Assembly: GCF_000710915.1 (NCBI RefSeq)
Contig: NZ_BAUA01000107.1
Location: forward strand, 1 to 64,000
Length of the DNA stretch: 64,000 nt
From: Nocardia brasiliensis IFM 10847
Lineage (GTDB): Bacteria > Actinomycetota > Actinomycetes > Mycobacteriales > Mycobacteriaceae
Direction: 5' to 3'
In this document: piece by piece, positions 59,101-64,000 of the stretch
Numbering within the stretch: position 1 is the first letter of the stretch
Layout: every line of letters starts with the position of its first letter
The notes under the pieces: model-generated
Databases searched by the model: none
Seen by the model: the letters and a program-made list of their open reading frames with translations, nothing else
Told to the model about the DNA's origin: nothing
Position numbers and translations under genes: made by a program

Positions 59101-59382
59101 CGGGCGCCGCGCAACGACCTCGAGCAGACCCTGACGGGCCTGTTCAGCGAAATACTCGGGGTCGGACGGGTGGGCATCGACGACAGCTTCTTCGCACTGG
59201 GCGGCCACTCGCTGCTGGCCACCCGGCTGGCGAGCCGGATCCGGGCGGTGCTCGGCGTCGAGGTGCCGATCCGGGTGATGTTCGAGGCCGCGACCGTCGC
59301 CGAACTCGCCGACCGGTGGCCCCGGCTCGCGCCGTCGCGACGGCCGGCGCTGCGCAGGATGAACCGAGAGGTGGGTCTGTGA
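44125..59382 (+). CDS. four-module nonribosomal peptide synthetase, modules 1-4
   Basis: 5085 residues, ordered C-A-T, C-A-T, C-A-MT-T, C-A-MT-T. Condensation motifs HHIIMDG (138-144), HHIVGDG (about 1188), HHIAGDG (about 2261) and HHIAGDG (about 3727) are intact. Carrier serines in LGGHSL are near 1006, 2079, 3546 and 5029. N-methyltransferases with VLEIGVGSG lie near 3115 and 4600, each inserted between A8 and A10. Pocket residues in GrsA numbering: module 1 DFWNIGMVHK, the established Thr code; module 2 DAYFIGGVFK (aliphatic?); module 3 DAYFNGLVNK and module 4 DAYFIGGACK, unassigned. The leading C domain implies an upstream donor. There is no epimerase or thioesterase. Its stop overlaps the next gene. 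Confidence 0.96.
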   Translation: MQSGNKSLLRSLTSIQKELWIAHELSDIPNNCIVYIDIHTDLELGYFADALQQVFAESPSLTVNIVRGPNGPMQVERDIRDWLPTYVDFTAEPDPTAAALDYMARERELGFDLELDSLLRVALLEVGADHYLLSMCFHHIIMDGVGVATWAQRVLDVYCAMVAGTPIAPADFVHIDDLIEHDLAYRRRRQAIDRAYWRKQIPAGIEPLRLPGNAAPDTPPGRIGSTHSFSGAELGGLLSAARSAGVKLPYLLLSVAAAAIQRYALRDEFCLQIPVSNQVGIAHKTPCQLSDTVPLLVDSNRNLSLAELAHRIYATIAGARDHLRYGLSDIRRDLRIPKTKGNPFGPVVNVMSFFGALEMSGGTADLQLYSAGNSGDLSIVFYYERRSDRGGYLRIEGDAQRYTDADLHTYLDSIARFLRQAIAEPGVSIGAVDILGPDRRLVLEAWNDTAVPVDPDATLVGLFEEQVRRAPDAVAVESGTGELSYRELDMWADRVARTLISRGVRPDSVVAVALPRSVELIVAILAVVKAGGAYLPVDPGYPAERLAFVLGDAAPVAVLTDAATANTLPRNPVPVILVGEVAGERSGVVRPVPLRPGNLAYLIYTSGSTGRPKGVGVTHRNVASLFLSTAPWCGFGSADVWAWCHSQAFDFSVWEIWGALLHGGRVVVVPWDVVRTPAQLWDLVVDRGVTVLNQTPSAFYALAEARAAGDRAESALRMVIFGGEALQPGYLRPWYSAGHGAGPALVNMYGITETTVHVTRLELSAAQPARGGSPIGSAIANMRVYVLDSWLLPVPVGVAGELYVAGAQLARGYHGRAGLTAARFVADPFDPAGGGRLYRTGDVVRWTADGALEYVGRADDQVKIRGFRIEPGEVEAVLAQHPSVAQAVVVARDAEGGKQLVGYVVAERNGRPNGHGLDGAQVRRFAAERLPEFLVPAAVLVLDAVPLTPNGKLDRAALPAPEWVSSAGYRAPGNETERVLAGLFAEVLGVDRVGVDDSFFELGGHSLSATRLISRIRATLGVEVPIRTVFDAATVAQLATRLDDSAQVRPTLTTRPRPGVLPLSYAQRRLWFIHRLEGPSATYNVPLAARVRGAFDPAAFTAALGDVLARHESLRTVFAEIDGVPAQRVLDADGVRIPVLVTDVDAADTAAAVAEAAGYRFDLSTEIPLRAHVLRCGTDDWALLVLIHHIVGDGWSVTTLLRDVSQAYTARRAQREPQWTPLPVQYADYTLWQREMLGSAADPGSVLARQFDYWRTELDELPEQLPLPLDRPRPRVAGYRGDRVLFEIDAETRAGVEHLAGRAGATVSMVLQAALAVLLNKLGAGEDIPIGAPIAGRTDEALAELVGCFVNTWVLRAAVAPAATFTAILAGVRAKALAAYENQDAPFELLVELLNPVRSAAHHPLFQVLLTLQNNAFPALVLPGADVTPFLPPTTTSRFDLTFDIAAAAVTAPDNGAAPDPVGWQGYIEYATELFDRSTVTAMAARWVRILRQVVADPDRPVGSIDVLDGAERDLLVRQWNRHAAPSARPGTTLERFEAQAAATPDAIAVVGADAEVSYRELDDRADRLARVLTARGVAPETIVAVALPRSPELIVALLAVWKAGGGYLPIDPAYPSDRLAFILADAAPVVLVTDRATAPTLPDTAIARLHIDGLEHPDTTAAPRGGAARAGNLAYLIYTSGSTGVPKGVAVTHDNVHSLAAQAWAAGPGERVLVHSSTAFDASTYEIWPALIAGGAVVLAGASRSDAAEIVGLVASRAVTKMFSTPALLAVLLEHAETLPGRPLRGLNQVIVGGAELDAALVHRVRTASAGAQVINGYGPTETTVFATVFGADGVSAHAAAVPIGSPLADVGAFVLDSWLRPVPIGVAGELYVAGAQVARGYRGRPGFTATRFVADPFDAAGGRLYRTGDVVRWHRSGQLEFVGRVDDQVKIRGFRVEPGEVEIVLAQHPSVSRAVVVARTTAVGEQLVGYVVAKHTGGGAGTNGHTELTGADVRAFAAERLPEFMVPAAVLVLDAVPLTPNGKLDRGALPEPELRSAARYRAPSTIQEHMLVELYREILGRDRVGVDDSFFELGGHSLLATRLASRIRVVLGVEVPIRTVFDAPTVAQLVTRLDADEQVRPALSSQARPEVIPLSYAQQRLWFIHRLEGPSATYNMVLAVRLHGLDVEAFGAAVRDVVARHESLRTIFVAADGVPAQRVLAMEDIEVPVVVTEVAAADVHAAVTGAARYGFDLSAEIPLRASVFRYAPDECVAVVLIHHIAGDGWSLTPLLRDLSAAYDSRLAGRAPRWTALPVQYVDYTLWQRDLLGAPDDPDSVLARQFEYWRNELDEVPEQLRLPTDRPRPRVASYRGDVVAFEVDAPLRAEVEQFAAREGATVSMVWQAALVVLLSKLGAGEDIPIGAPIAGRTDAALADLVGFFVNTWVLRATVTPAASFAEVLGQVRAKALAAYENQDIPFELLVELLNPVRSAAHHPLFQVTLAFQNNTLPALELSGVRLEPYDASTATSRFDLFFNVSEAPAGAPWRGFVEYATELFDRSTVTAMAQRLVRVLRLAVSSPAAPVGAIDLLDGAARELVLTRWNDTACALPEATVAGLFEAQATRTPDAVAVVGAATELTYRDLDGQADRLARHLRAHGVGPDRIVAVALPRSAELVVALLAVLKAGGGYLPIDPIYATDRLAFVLNDAAPVLVLTDAATENTVPRNAIPRLRVDTAELPDLGDRSGTAQPQNLAYVIYTSGSTGVPKGVGVTHRNVVNLVTQAWSAGPGDRVLVHSSVAFDASTYEIWPALCGGATLVIAGARRSDPGEITRLIASRSVTKLFATPPLLSALAEHAASVPGTPLRNLTQVNTGADTLPSGLVDALHAVCGDVRVDNLYGPTEGTVNVTAYRVPTGLRDTMVPIGAPVANSRVYVLDSWLTPVPVGVAGELYVSGAQLARGYRGRAGLTAARFVADPFDPAGGRLYRTGDVVRWTGSGVLEFVGRADDQVKIRGFRVEPAEVETVLAQHPSVAQAVVVARDTGNEGGKQLVGYVVADRSGPTVGEDELVGQWRRVYDDLYAAASESVTRSDAQAGFGNDFGGWNSSYTGAPIPLAQMREWRAATVDRIRDLGPRRVLEIGVGSGLLMSQLAPECAEYHATDFSAETIASLRHQLAQLRQDWVEHVELSVRAADDGSGLPVGHFDTVIVNSVIQYFPGERYLRRVLEHALRALAPGGAVFVGDIRNLALLTEFATAAQIRRNGGADPAAVEDRVRRDIAAEQELLLAPEYFPALRGELEIGAVDIALKRGYSVNELTRYRYDVVLYKAPVAPVAVAELPEAAFRDGEWLRTLLRERCAGVRVTGIPHAGLVGEVAAAHRIRNGVPVDPGRENGALAAGFEGVLGDYASRSGTGLLPEDLHRFGAEFGYRTAVTWSAEPGRMTAVFVDAATAPDGPLADVYPSTAQGDPARYANSPHAGLLAAEVRRWATDRLPEFMVPATVLVLDSVPLTATGKLDRAALPDPEFAPARAYRAPRDERERVLAELFAEILGLDRVGVDDSFFALGGHSLLATRLASRIRVVLGVEVPIRTVFDAPTVAQLVTRLDANARLRPALVARPRPDVVPLSFAQRRLWFIHRLEGPSATYNMAYAVRLHGADAAVLTTAIGDVVRRHESLRTIFVDADGVPSQRVLDADGLELPVHRSIVDPAQVDAAVTGAVRYGFDLSTEIPLRADVFQCGADEYVVVLLIHHIAGDGWSMTPLLRDLSTAYTARIGGRAPDQPPLPVQYVDYTLWQRELLGAATDPDSVLARQFEYWRRELDGLPDQLQLPTDRPRPRVASYRGDMVFFEIDLETRTAVERLAAAEGATVSMVLQAALAVLLSRLGAGEDIPIGSPIAGRTDEALADLVGFFVNSWVLRAKVPVAQSFREILAQVRTKALAAYENQDVPFELLVELLNPARSAAHHPLFQVSLAFQNNALPSLELPGVRFEPHVATTATARFDLFFNITDAPAGHAWSGLVEYATELFDGSTVETMVRRFEQVLRRIAVEPAAPVGSIDVLGADERESLLHRWNAATAVVPETTLVEVFEAQAARTPEALAVVCADTELTYRELDLRAGRLARMLVAYGVGAERLAAVALPRSPDLLVTLLAVLKAGGGYLPIDPAYPSDRVEFVLTDAAPVVVVTDSATAKLLPSTSAPQLHLDAPDAVAAMAGPAGSVQVSSGAPAPQNLAYVIYTSGSTGRPKGVAITHRNVVNLVAQAWSVAARDRVLVHSSIAFDATTYEIWPALCGGAAVVLTCAQRADLAEITRLVQRRSVTKMFATPPLLSALSDHVASLPGSPLQSLRRVISGGAELTADVVRKLPERGVRAQVMNGYGPTETTACVTTYDAGAELDGPVPIGVPVPNTRVYVLDSWLTPVPVGVAGELYVAGAQVGRGYRGRSGLTAARFVADPFDASGGRLYRTGDVVRWNRSGQLEFVGRVDDQVKIRGFRVEPGEVETVLSQHPSVSRAVVVARETETGGKHLIGYVVPERSGTAGGEDELVGQWRRVYDDLYSGASKADNGARNGHGGAATVPSAAEQTPFGGDFGGWNSSYTGAPIPLAQMREWRSATVERIRGLRPERVLEIGVGSGLLLSQLAPDCVEYRATDLSAATVDTLRQQLARLDADWTDRVVLSAQAADDVTGLPQHHFDTVVLNSVVQYFPSEAYLRRVLDRVRGLLAPGGAVFVGDVRNLALLPEFATAVQITRHGGEDPATVAGRVRRDIAGEQELLLAPEYFLAAGFDAVDIQLKRGRSVNELTRFRYDVVLHKSPATPLSVFDLPKVEFDDGDRLRELLRSRHPEGLRVTGIPHAGLLGQIAAARRIEEGLPVSSGTQSDPRTAGFEGMLDSSGPAEVGLLPEDLHVLAGQFGYVAAVTWSARADRMDAVFVDATGAQRHSLDGVYLPTGALGDRGHYANNPQDSLLPAGVRAFAAERLPDFMVPTAVLVLDAVPLTANGKLDRAVLPDPEFLSAKAYRAPRNDLEQTLTGLFSEILGVGRVGIDDSFFALGGHSLLATRLASRIRAVLGVEVPIRVMFEAATVAELADRWPRLAPSRRPALRRMNREVGL
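53355..53417 (+). repeat. 63-bp exact repeat, copy 1 (module 3 methyltransferase)
   Basis: These 63 bases are identical to 57813-57875. They encode the start of the N-methyltransferase domain (DFGGWNSSYTGAPIPLAQMR). Synonymous positions are also conserved, while flanking sequence differs, which points to recent duplication or gene conversion between modules 3 and 4. Confidence 0.9.
57813..57875 (+). repeat. 63-bp exact repeat, copy 2 (module 4 methyltransferase)
   Basis: Second copy of the identical 63-base segment, at the same place in the module 4 methyltransferase. Divergence resumes at the glutamate codon after it (GAA here, GAG in copy 1). Confidence 0.9.
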
Positions 59383-62300
59383 TGATTCCTTTGTCGTACG
59401 CGCAGCGGCGTTTGTGGTTCATCCATCGGCTGGAGGGCCCGTCCGCCACCTACAACATGCCGCTGACGGTCCGGTTGACCGGCCCGTTCGATGCGCGGGC
59501 CTTCGCGGCCGCGGTCGGTGACGTGGTCGGCAGGCACGAGAGCCTGCGCACGGTCTTCGTCGAGGTGGACGGCGTGCCCGCGCAGCGGGTGCTCGACGTG
59601 GACCGAGCCGAGGCGCCGGTGACGGTCACCGAGGTGGCCGCTGCCGCACTCGACGCCGCCGTGGCAGCGGCGGTGCGGCACGAATTCGATCTGGCGTCGG
59701 AGATCCCGATCCGGGCCGAGGTGTTCCGCTATGCCGAGCAGGCCTGTGTGGTGGTGCTGCTGATCCATCACATCGCCGGTGACGGCTGGTCCATGACACC
59801 GTTGCTGCGCGACCTGTCCGAGGCGTACGCGGCGCGGCGGCAGGGCACGGCCCCGGAATGGGAGCCGCTGCCGGTGCAGTACGTGGATTACACGCTGTGG
59901 CAACAGGAATTGCTCGGGTCGGCGACCGACCCGGACAGCGTGCTGTCTCAGCAGTTCGCGTACTGGCGGCGGGAACTGGACGGCGTGCCCGAACAATTGG
60001 CGCTGCCGCTGGACCGGCCCCGGCCGCGGGTGGCGAGCCATCGCGGCGAGGTGCTGGTGTACGGGATCGACGCCGAATCGCGCGCCGAGGTAGAGCGCTT
60101 CGCCGCGGCGGCGGGGGCCACGGTCTCGATGGTGTGGCAGGCGGCCCTGGCGGTGCTGCTGGCCAAACTCGGTGCGGGCGAGGATATTCCGATCGGCGCG
60201 CCGATCGCGGGCCGCACCGACGACGCGCTGACCGAGCTGGTCGGCTTCTTCGTCAACACCTGGGTGTTGCGCGCTCAGGTGTCGGCGACGGACACCTTCG
60301 CCGACCTCGTGGGTCAGGTCAAGGCGAAAGCGCTGGCCGCCTACGAGAATCAGGATCTGCCCTTCGAATTGCTGGTCGAACTGCTCAATCCGGCACGTTC
60401 GGCCGCACACCATCCGCTGTTCCAGGTACTGCTGAGCGTCCAGAACAACACCGCCCCGGCCTTTTCCCTGTCCGGGGTCGGCTTCGAGCCCTACGCGCTG
60501 GCGACCACGACGTCGCGTTTCGATCTGACGTTCAACATCGCCGACGCGGCCGGTGGCTGGGACATGCACATCGAGTACGCCACGGACCTGTTCGATCGAA
60601 CCACCATCGAGGCGCTGACGGCGCGGTTCGTCCGGCTCGTCCGGGCGGCCGTGTCGGCGCCGGATCGTCCGGTGGGGTCGATCGACCTGCTCGACATCGG
60701 CGAACGCGCGCTCGTATTGCGCCGCTGGAACGACACTGCGCGCGAGCTGCCCGGCACTACCGTCACCGAACTGTTCACCGCGCAGGTCGCCCGCACGCCG
60801 GACGCGATCGCCGTGATCTGCGATAAGCATCGGCTGACCTACCGGGACCTCGGCGCTCGGGCGGATCGGCTGGCGCGCGTGCTGATCTCGCGTGGCGTGC
60901 GCCCGGACAGCGTCGTCGCCGTGGCTTTGCCGCGTTCGGTGGATCTGCTGGTCGCTCTGGTCGCGGTGTTGCGTGCCGGGGGAGGTTATCTGCCGATCGA
61001 CCCCGGATACCCCTCGGAGCGGCTGGCTTTCGTGCTCGCCGACGCCGGGCCGGTCGTCGTGGTGACCGATCCGAGCACAGCGCGAGTGCTGCCGTCCACG
61101 GACATACCGCACTTGTCTGTCGACACCGAGGACACGGGACTCACCGGTCCGGTCGGCGAGCCCTCGGCTGAAGACCTGGCGTATGTGATCTACACGTCCG
61201 GTTCGACCGGCGTGCCCAAAGGCGTTGGCATCACGCATCGCAACGTGGTGAACCTGGTGGCGCAGGCATGGACGGCCGGGCCTGCGGATCGGGTGCTGGT
61301 GCATTCGTCGATCGCCTTCGACGCGTCCACCTACGAGATCTGGCCCGCCCTGTGCGGCGGCGCGACCCTGGTGGTCGCGACCGAGCAGCGGTCGGATCCG
61401 GCGGAGATCTCGCGCCTGGTCGCGCTGCACTCGGTGACGCGAATGTTCGCGACACCGGTCCTGCTCGCCGCATTGGTCGAGTATGCCGAACCGCTGCCGG
61501 ACCGGCCGCTGGCCGCCCTGGCACAGGTGCACACCGGCGCCGACACGGTGTCTTCGGCACTGGTCGAGGGGCTGCGCACGGTGTGCGACGGGGTGCGGGT
61601 GGACAATCTCTACGGCCCGACCGAGGCAACGGTGAACGTGACGTCCTACACGGCACCGGATCTCGTGCCGGGCGCGACGGTGCCCATCGGCGGGCCGGTG
61701 GCCAATACCCGGGTGTACGTGCTGGATTCGCGGCTGTTGCCGGTGCCCGTGGGTGTCGACGGCGAGTTGTACGCGGCCGGTGCACAGTTGGCGCGCGGCT
61801 ATCGCGGACGGCCGGGCTTGACGGCGGCGCGGTTCGTGGCCGACCCGTTCGATCCGACGGGTGGGCGGTTGTATCGCACCGGTGACGTGGTGCGCTGGAC
61901 GGCGGCCGGGGTGTTGGAGTTCGTGGGCCGGGCCGACGATCAGGTGAAGATCCGGGGGTTCCGCGTCGAGCCCGGCGAGGTGGAAGCGGCTCTGGCGCAG
62001 CATCCTTCGGTCGCGCAGGCCGTAGTCGTCGCGGTGGACACCGCATCCCGGGGCAAGCAGCTGATCGGGTACGTGGTCGCCGAGCGCGCGGCCGCGGCGG
62101 AACTCGACGGCGCCGAGGTGCGCCGTTTCGCGGGTACCCGCCTGCCGGACTTCCTGGTGCCGGCAGCGGTGCTGGTGGTGGACGCGGTGCCGCGGACCGC
62201 GAACGGCAAGCTCGATCGGGCCGCGTTGCCGGTCCCGGAGTTCAGGTCCGCGGCCGAGTATCGAGCTCCCGGCACGGCGCAGGAACGGCTGCTCGCCGAA

Positions 62301-64000
62301 TTGTTCGCCGAGGTGCTCGGCGTCGAACGGGTCGGCGCGGACGACAGCTTCTTCGAACTGGGCGGGCACTCGCTGCTGGCGACGCGGCTGGCCAGTCGCA
62401 TCCGCACGGCGATGGGGGCCGAGGTAGCGATCCGCGCGATCTTCGAGGCGCCGACGGTGGGCCAGCTGGTGACCCGGCTCGAGGCGGGGGCCCGGCCGCG
62501 GCCGGTGTTGGCGGCGCGACCGCGCCCGGCCGTGCTCCCGCTGTCGTTCGCGCAGCGGCGGCTGTGGTTCGTGCACCGCTTGGAAGGACCGTCGGCCACT
62601 TTCAACATCCCGTTGGCGGTGCGGTTGCGCGGGGTGGACGTTTCGGCGCTGGGCGGCGCGCTGCGCGATGTGGTGGCCCGGCACGAGAGCCTGCGCACGA
62701 TGTTCACCGAGCGCGACGGGGTACCCGCGCAACAGATCGTGGCCGCGGAATCCGTCGAGGTGCCCGTCGTCGTCACCGATACGAGCCCGGACGACGTGGC
62801 GGCCGCGGTGCGGGCGGCGGTGCGCTACGGCTTCGACCTGTCCACGCAGATCCCGGTCCGCGCCACCGTGTTCCGGTGTGCCGACGACGAATGCGTGGTC
62901 GTGGTGCTGCTGCATCACATCGCGGGGGACGGCTGGTCGATGACGCCGCTGCTGCGGGATCTGGCGTCGGCGTACGCCGCCCGCCTCGCCGGGCGGGCGT
63001 CGGACTGGTCGCCGCTGCCGGTGCAGTACGCGGATTACACGCTGTGGCAACGCGAATTGCTCGGCGCGCAGACCGATCCGGACAGCGTGCTGTCCCAGCA
63101 GTACGAGTACTGGCGGCGCGAACTCGCCGGGCTGCCCGAACAATTGCGACTGCCGACCGATCGGCCACGGCCGCGGGTCGCCGGATATCGCGGCGACGTG
63201 GTGGCGTTCGGCATCGACCCCGGGACGCGCGCCGCGGTAGAACGCTCGGCGGCGCGTGCGGGCGCGACCGTCTCGATGGTGTTGCAGTCGACCTTGGCCG
63301 TATTGCTGTTCGAACTCGGTGCGGGCGAGGACATTCCGATCGGCTCGCCGATCGCCGGGCGCACTGACGAGGCGCTCGCCGATCTGGTGGGCTTCTTCGT
63401 GAACACCTGGGTGCTGCGGACCGCCGTCACGCCCGCCGCGTCGTTCGCACAGATCCTCGCCCAGGTTCGGGCGAAAGCCCTTGCCGCCTACGAGAATCAG
63501 GACATTCCGTTCGAATTGCTGGTCGAACTGCTCAATCCGGTGCGCTCGGCCGCGCATCATCCGCTGTTCCAGGTGTCACTGGCGTTCCAGAACAACACAT
63601 TGCCGGCGTTCGAGCTGCACGGCACCGAATTCGCGCCCTACGACGTGTCGCTGGGCGTCGCGCGCTTCGATCTGTTCTTCAACATCGCCGACGCGCCCGC
63701 CGGTCAGCAGTGGAGCGGTCTGGTCGAATACGCGACCGAACTGTTCTCCCGGGCCACCGTCGAGACGATGGTGGCGCGACTGCTGCGCGTGCTGGAGCAG
63801 GTGACGGCCGACCCGGACCGGCCCGTCGGCCGTCTCGACGTGCTCGAACCCGGCGAACGGGACGCGATGGTGCGCCGGTGGAACGGTGCGTGCGCCGATG
63901 TCACGGAGACCACGGTGGCCGGGCTGTTCGAGGCGCAGGTAGCCCGCACGCCTGAGGCGATCGCGGTCGCCTGCGCGGATGCCGAGCTGTCCTATCGTGA
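59382..64000 (+). CDS. second NRPS gene, modules 5 and 6 (cut by the window edge)
   Basis: The ATG at 59382 shares a base with the preceding TGA (TGATG), so it is translationally coupled. The frame is open to 64000 (1539 codons). Order so far: C (PLSYAQRRLWFIHRLEG from residue 3, HHIAGDG from 129), A (about 440-950), T with LGGHSL serine near 997, then a second C (HHIAGDG) and the first residues of a sixth A domain (AELSYRE at the edge). Module 5 pocket reads DAYFHGLVNK, nearly the same as module 3 and unassigned. Module 5 has no methyltransferase and no epimerase. Any thioesterase must lie beyond the window. Confidence 0.95.
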   Translation, partial: MIPLSYAQRRLWFIHRLEGPSATYNMPLTVRLTGPFDARAFAAAVGDVVGRHESLRTVFVEVDGVPAQRVLDVDRAEAPVTVTEVAAAALDAAVAAAVRHEFDLASEIPIRAEVFRYAEQACVVVLLIHHIAGDGWSMTPLLRDLSEAYAARRQGTAPEWEPLPVQYVDYTLWQQELLGSATDPDSVLSQQFAYWRRELDGVPEQLALPLDRPRPRVASHRGEVLVYGIDAESRAEVERFAAAAGATVSMVWQAALAVLLAKLGAGEDIPIGAPIAGRTDDALTELVGFFVNTWVLRAQVSATDTFADLVGQVKAKALAAYENQDLPFELLVELLNPARSAAHHPLFQVLLSVQNNTAPAFSLSGVGFEPYALATTTSRFDLTFNIADAAGGWDMHIEYATDLFDRTTIEALTARFVRLVRAAVSAPDRPVGSIDLLDIGERALVLRRWNDTARELPGTTVTELFTAQVARTPDAIAVICDKHRLTYRDLGARADRLARVLISRGVRPDSVVAVALPRSVDLLVALVAVLRAGGGYLPIDPGYPSERLAFVLADAGPVVVVTDPSTARVLPSTDIPHLSVDTEDTGLTGPVGEPSAEDLAYVIYTSGSTGVPKGVGITHRNVVNLVAQAWTAGPADRVLVHSSIAFDASTYEIWPALCGGATLVVATEQRSDPAEISRLVALHSVTRMFATPVLLAALVEYAEPLPDRPLAALAQVHTGADTVSSALVEGLRTVCDGVRVDNLYGPTEATVNVTSYTAPDLVPGATVPIGGPVANTRVYVLDSRLLPVPVGVDGELYAAGAQLARGYRGRPGLTAARFVADPFDPTGGRLYRTGDVVRWTAAGVLEFVGRADDQVKIRGFRVEPGEVEAALAQHPSVAQAVVVAVDTASRGKQLIGYVVAERAAAAELDGAEVRRFAGTRLPDFLVPAAVLVVDAVPRTANGKLDRAALPVPEFRSAAEYRAPGTAQERLLAELFAEVLGVERVGADDSFFELGGHSLLATRLASRIRTAMGAEVAIRAIFEAPTVGQLVTRLEAGARPRPVLAARPRPAVLPLSFAQRRLWFVHRLEGPSATFNIPLAVRLRGVDVSALGGALRDVVARHESLRTMFTERDGVPAQQIVAAESVEVPVVVTDTSPDDVAAAVRAAVRYGFDLSTQIPVRATVFRCADDECVVVVLLHHIAGDGWSMTPLLRDLASAYAARLAGRASDWSPLPVQYADYTLWQRELLGAQTDPDSVLSQQYEYWRRELAGLPEQLRLPTDRPRPRVAGYRGDVVAFGIDPGTRAAVERSAARAGATVSMVLQSTLAVLLFELGAGEDIPIGSPIAGRTDEALADLVGFFVNTWVLRTAVTPAASFAQILAQVRAKALAAYENQDIPFELLVELLNPVRSAAHHPLFQVSLAFQNNTLPAFELHGTEFAPYDVSLGVARFDLFFNIADAPAGQQWSGLVEYATELFSRATVETMVARLLRVLEQVTADPDRPVGRLDVLEPGERDAMVRRWNGACADVTETTVAGLFEAQVARTPEAIAVACADAELSYR

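Noticed and set aside
47671..59208. A 3845-residue open frame antisense to the first NRPS (and a similar one at 59097-63560).
   Set aside because: Shadow frames of very GC-rich coding DNA. The translations are Arg/His/Gly/Asp-rich, have no domains, and lie over a fully motif-supported NRPS.
1..64000. tRNA/rRNA genes, CRISPR arrays, transposases, integrases or attachment sites.
   Set aside because: None recognised. The repeats seen are the 16-bp tandem array and short direct repeats, which lack CRISPR spacing.

Overview
The window is very GC-rich DNA with many GTG starts, short overlapping gene junctions and actinobacterial gene families: a SARP/NB-ARC/TPR regulator, GlxA and LAL-type LuxR regulators, and a VanZ-like protein. 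It looks like an actinomycete chromosome, most plausibly Nocardia or a relative. No rRNA or other marker gene is present, so the genus is an inference.

Bases 1-20161 are an ordinary accessory region. They hold a truncated TetR regulator, a small secreted protein, a nucleotidyltransferase, an AraC regulator, an Imm5-like protein, a GH20 hexosaminidase with an apparent frameshift coupled to a CocE/NonD-type secreted hydrolase, a GlxA regulator followed by a DJ-1/PfpI protein, and a carboxylate-reducing pair resembling EhpF/EhpG (AMP-dependent ligase plus LuxC-like reductase) divergent from a LysR regulator. After these come a hypothetical protein, a SnoaL-like protein divergent from a LAL-LuxR regulator, a GNAT acetyltransferase, a secreted protein, a membrane protein and a two-component system.

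Bases 20353-64000 look like one large biosynthetic gene cluster that joins phosphonate chemistry to a nonribosomal peptide synthetase. A rightward operon (20353-27113) carries a PanC-type ligase, a frameshifted serine hydrolase, a two-gene ABC exporter, a class III aminotransferase, a discrete adenylating ligase and a carrier protein. A leftward operon (27115-35008) meets it end to end. In order of transcription it encodes an iron-type alcohol dehydrogenase, hydroxyethylphosphonate dioxygenase (HEPD), a D-2-hydroxyacid dehydrogenase, PEP mutase, phosphonopyruvate decarboxylase, an aldehyde dehydrogenase and an SDR. By family knowledge this gives PEP -> phosphonopyruvate -> phosphonoacetaldehyde -> 2-hydroxyethylphosphonate -> hydroxymethylphosphonate, with further oxidation or amination possible.

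A third operon (35197-40305, rightward) has a methyltransferase, an M20 amidohydrolase, a free-standing condensation domain, an NAD-dependent reductase and a VanZ-like protein. A SARP-NB-ARC-TPR activator (40390-43650) is divergent from two NRPS genes. The first has four complete modules (module 1 reads as threonine-specific; modules 3 and 4 carry N-methyltransferases). The second has one complete module and the start of another before the window ends. No later phosphinothricin genes (P-methylase, CMP-phosphonoformate or enolase-like steps) are present, so the product should be a C-P compound attached to, or made beside, an N-methylated peptide. I cannot match this gene combination to a known pathway.

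Two genes (GH20 and the serine hydrolase) show apparent single-base frameshifts, which may be real or assembly errors. No tRNA, rRNA, CRISPR array or insertion sequence was recognised.
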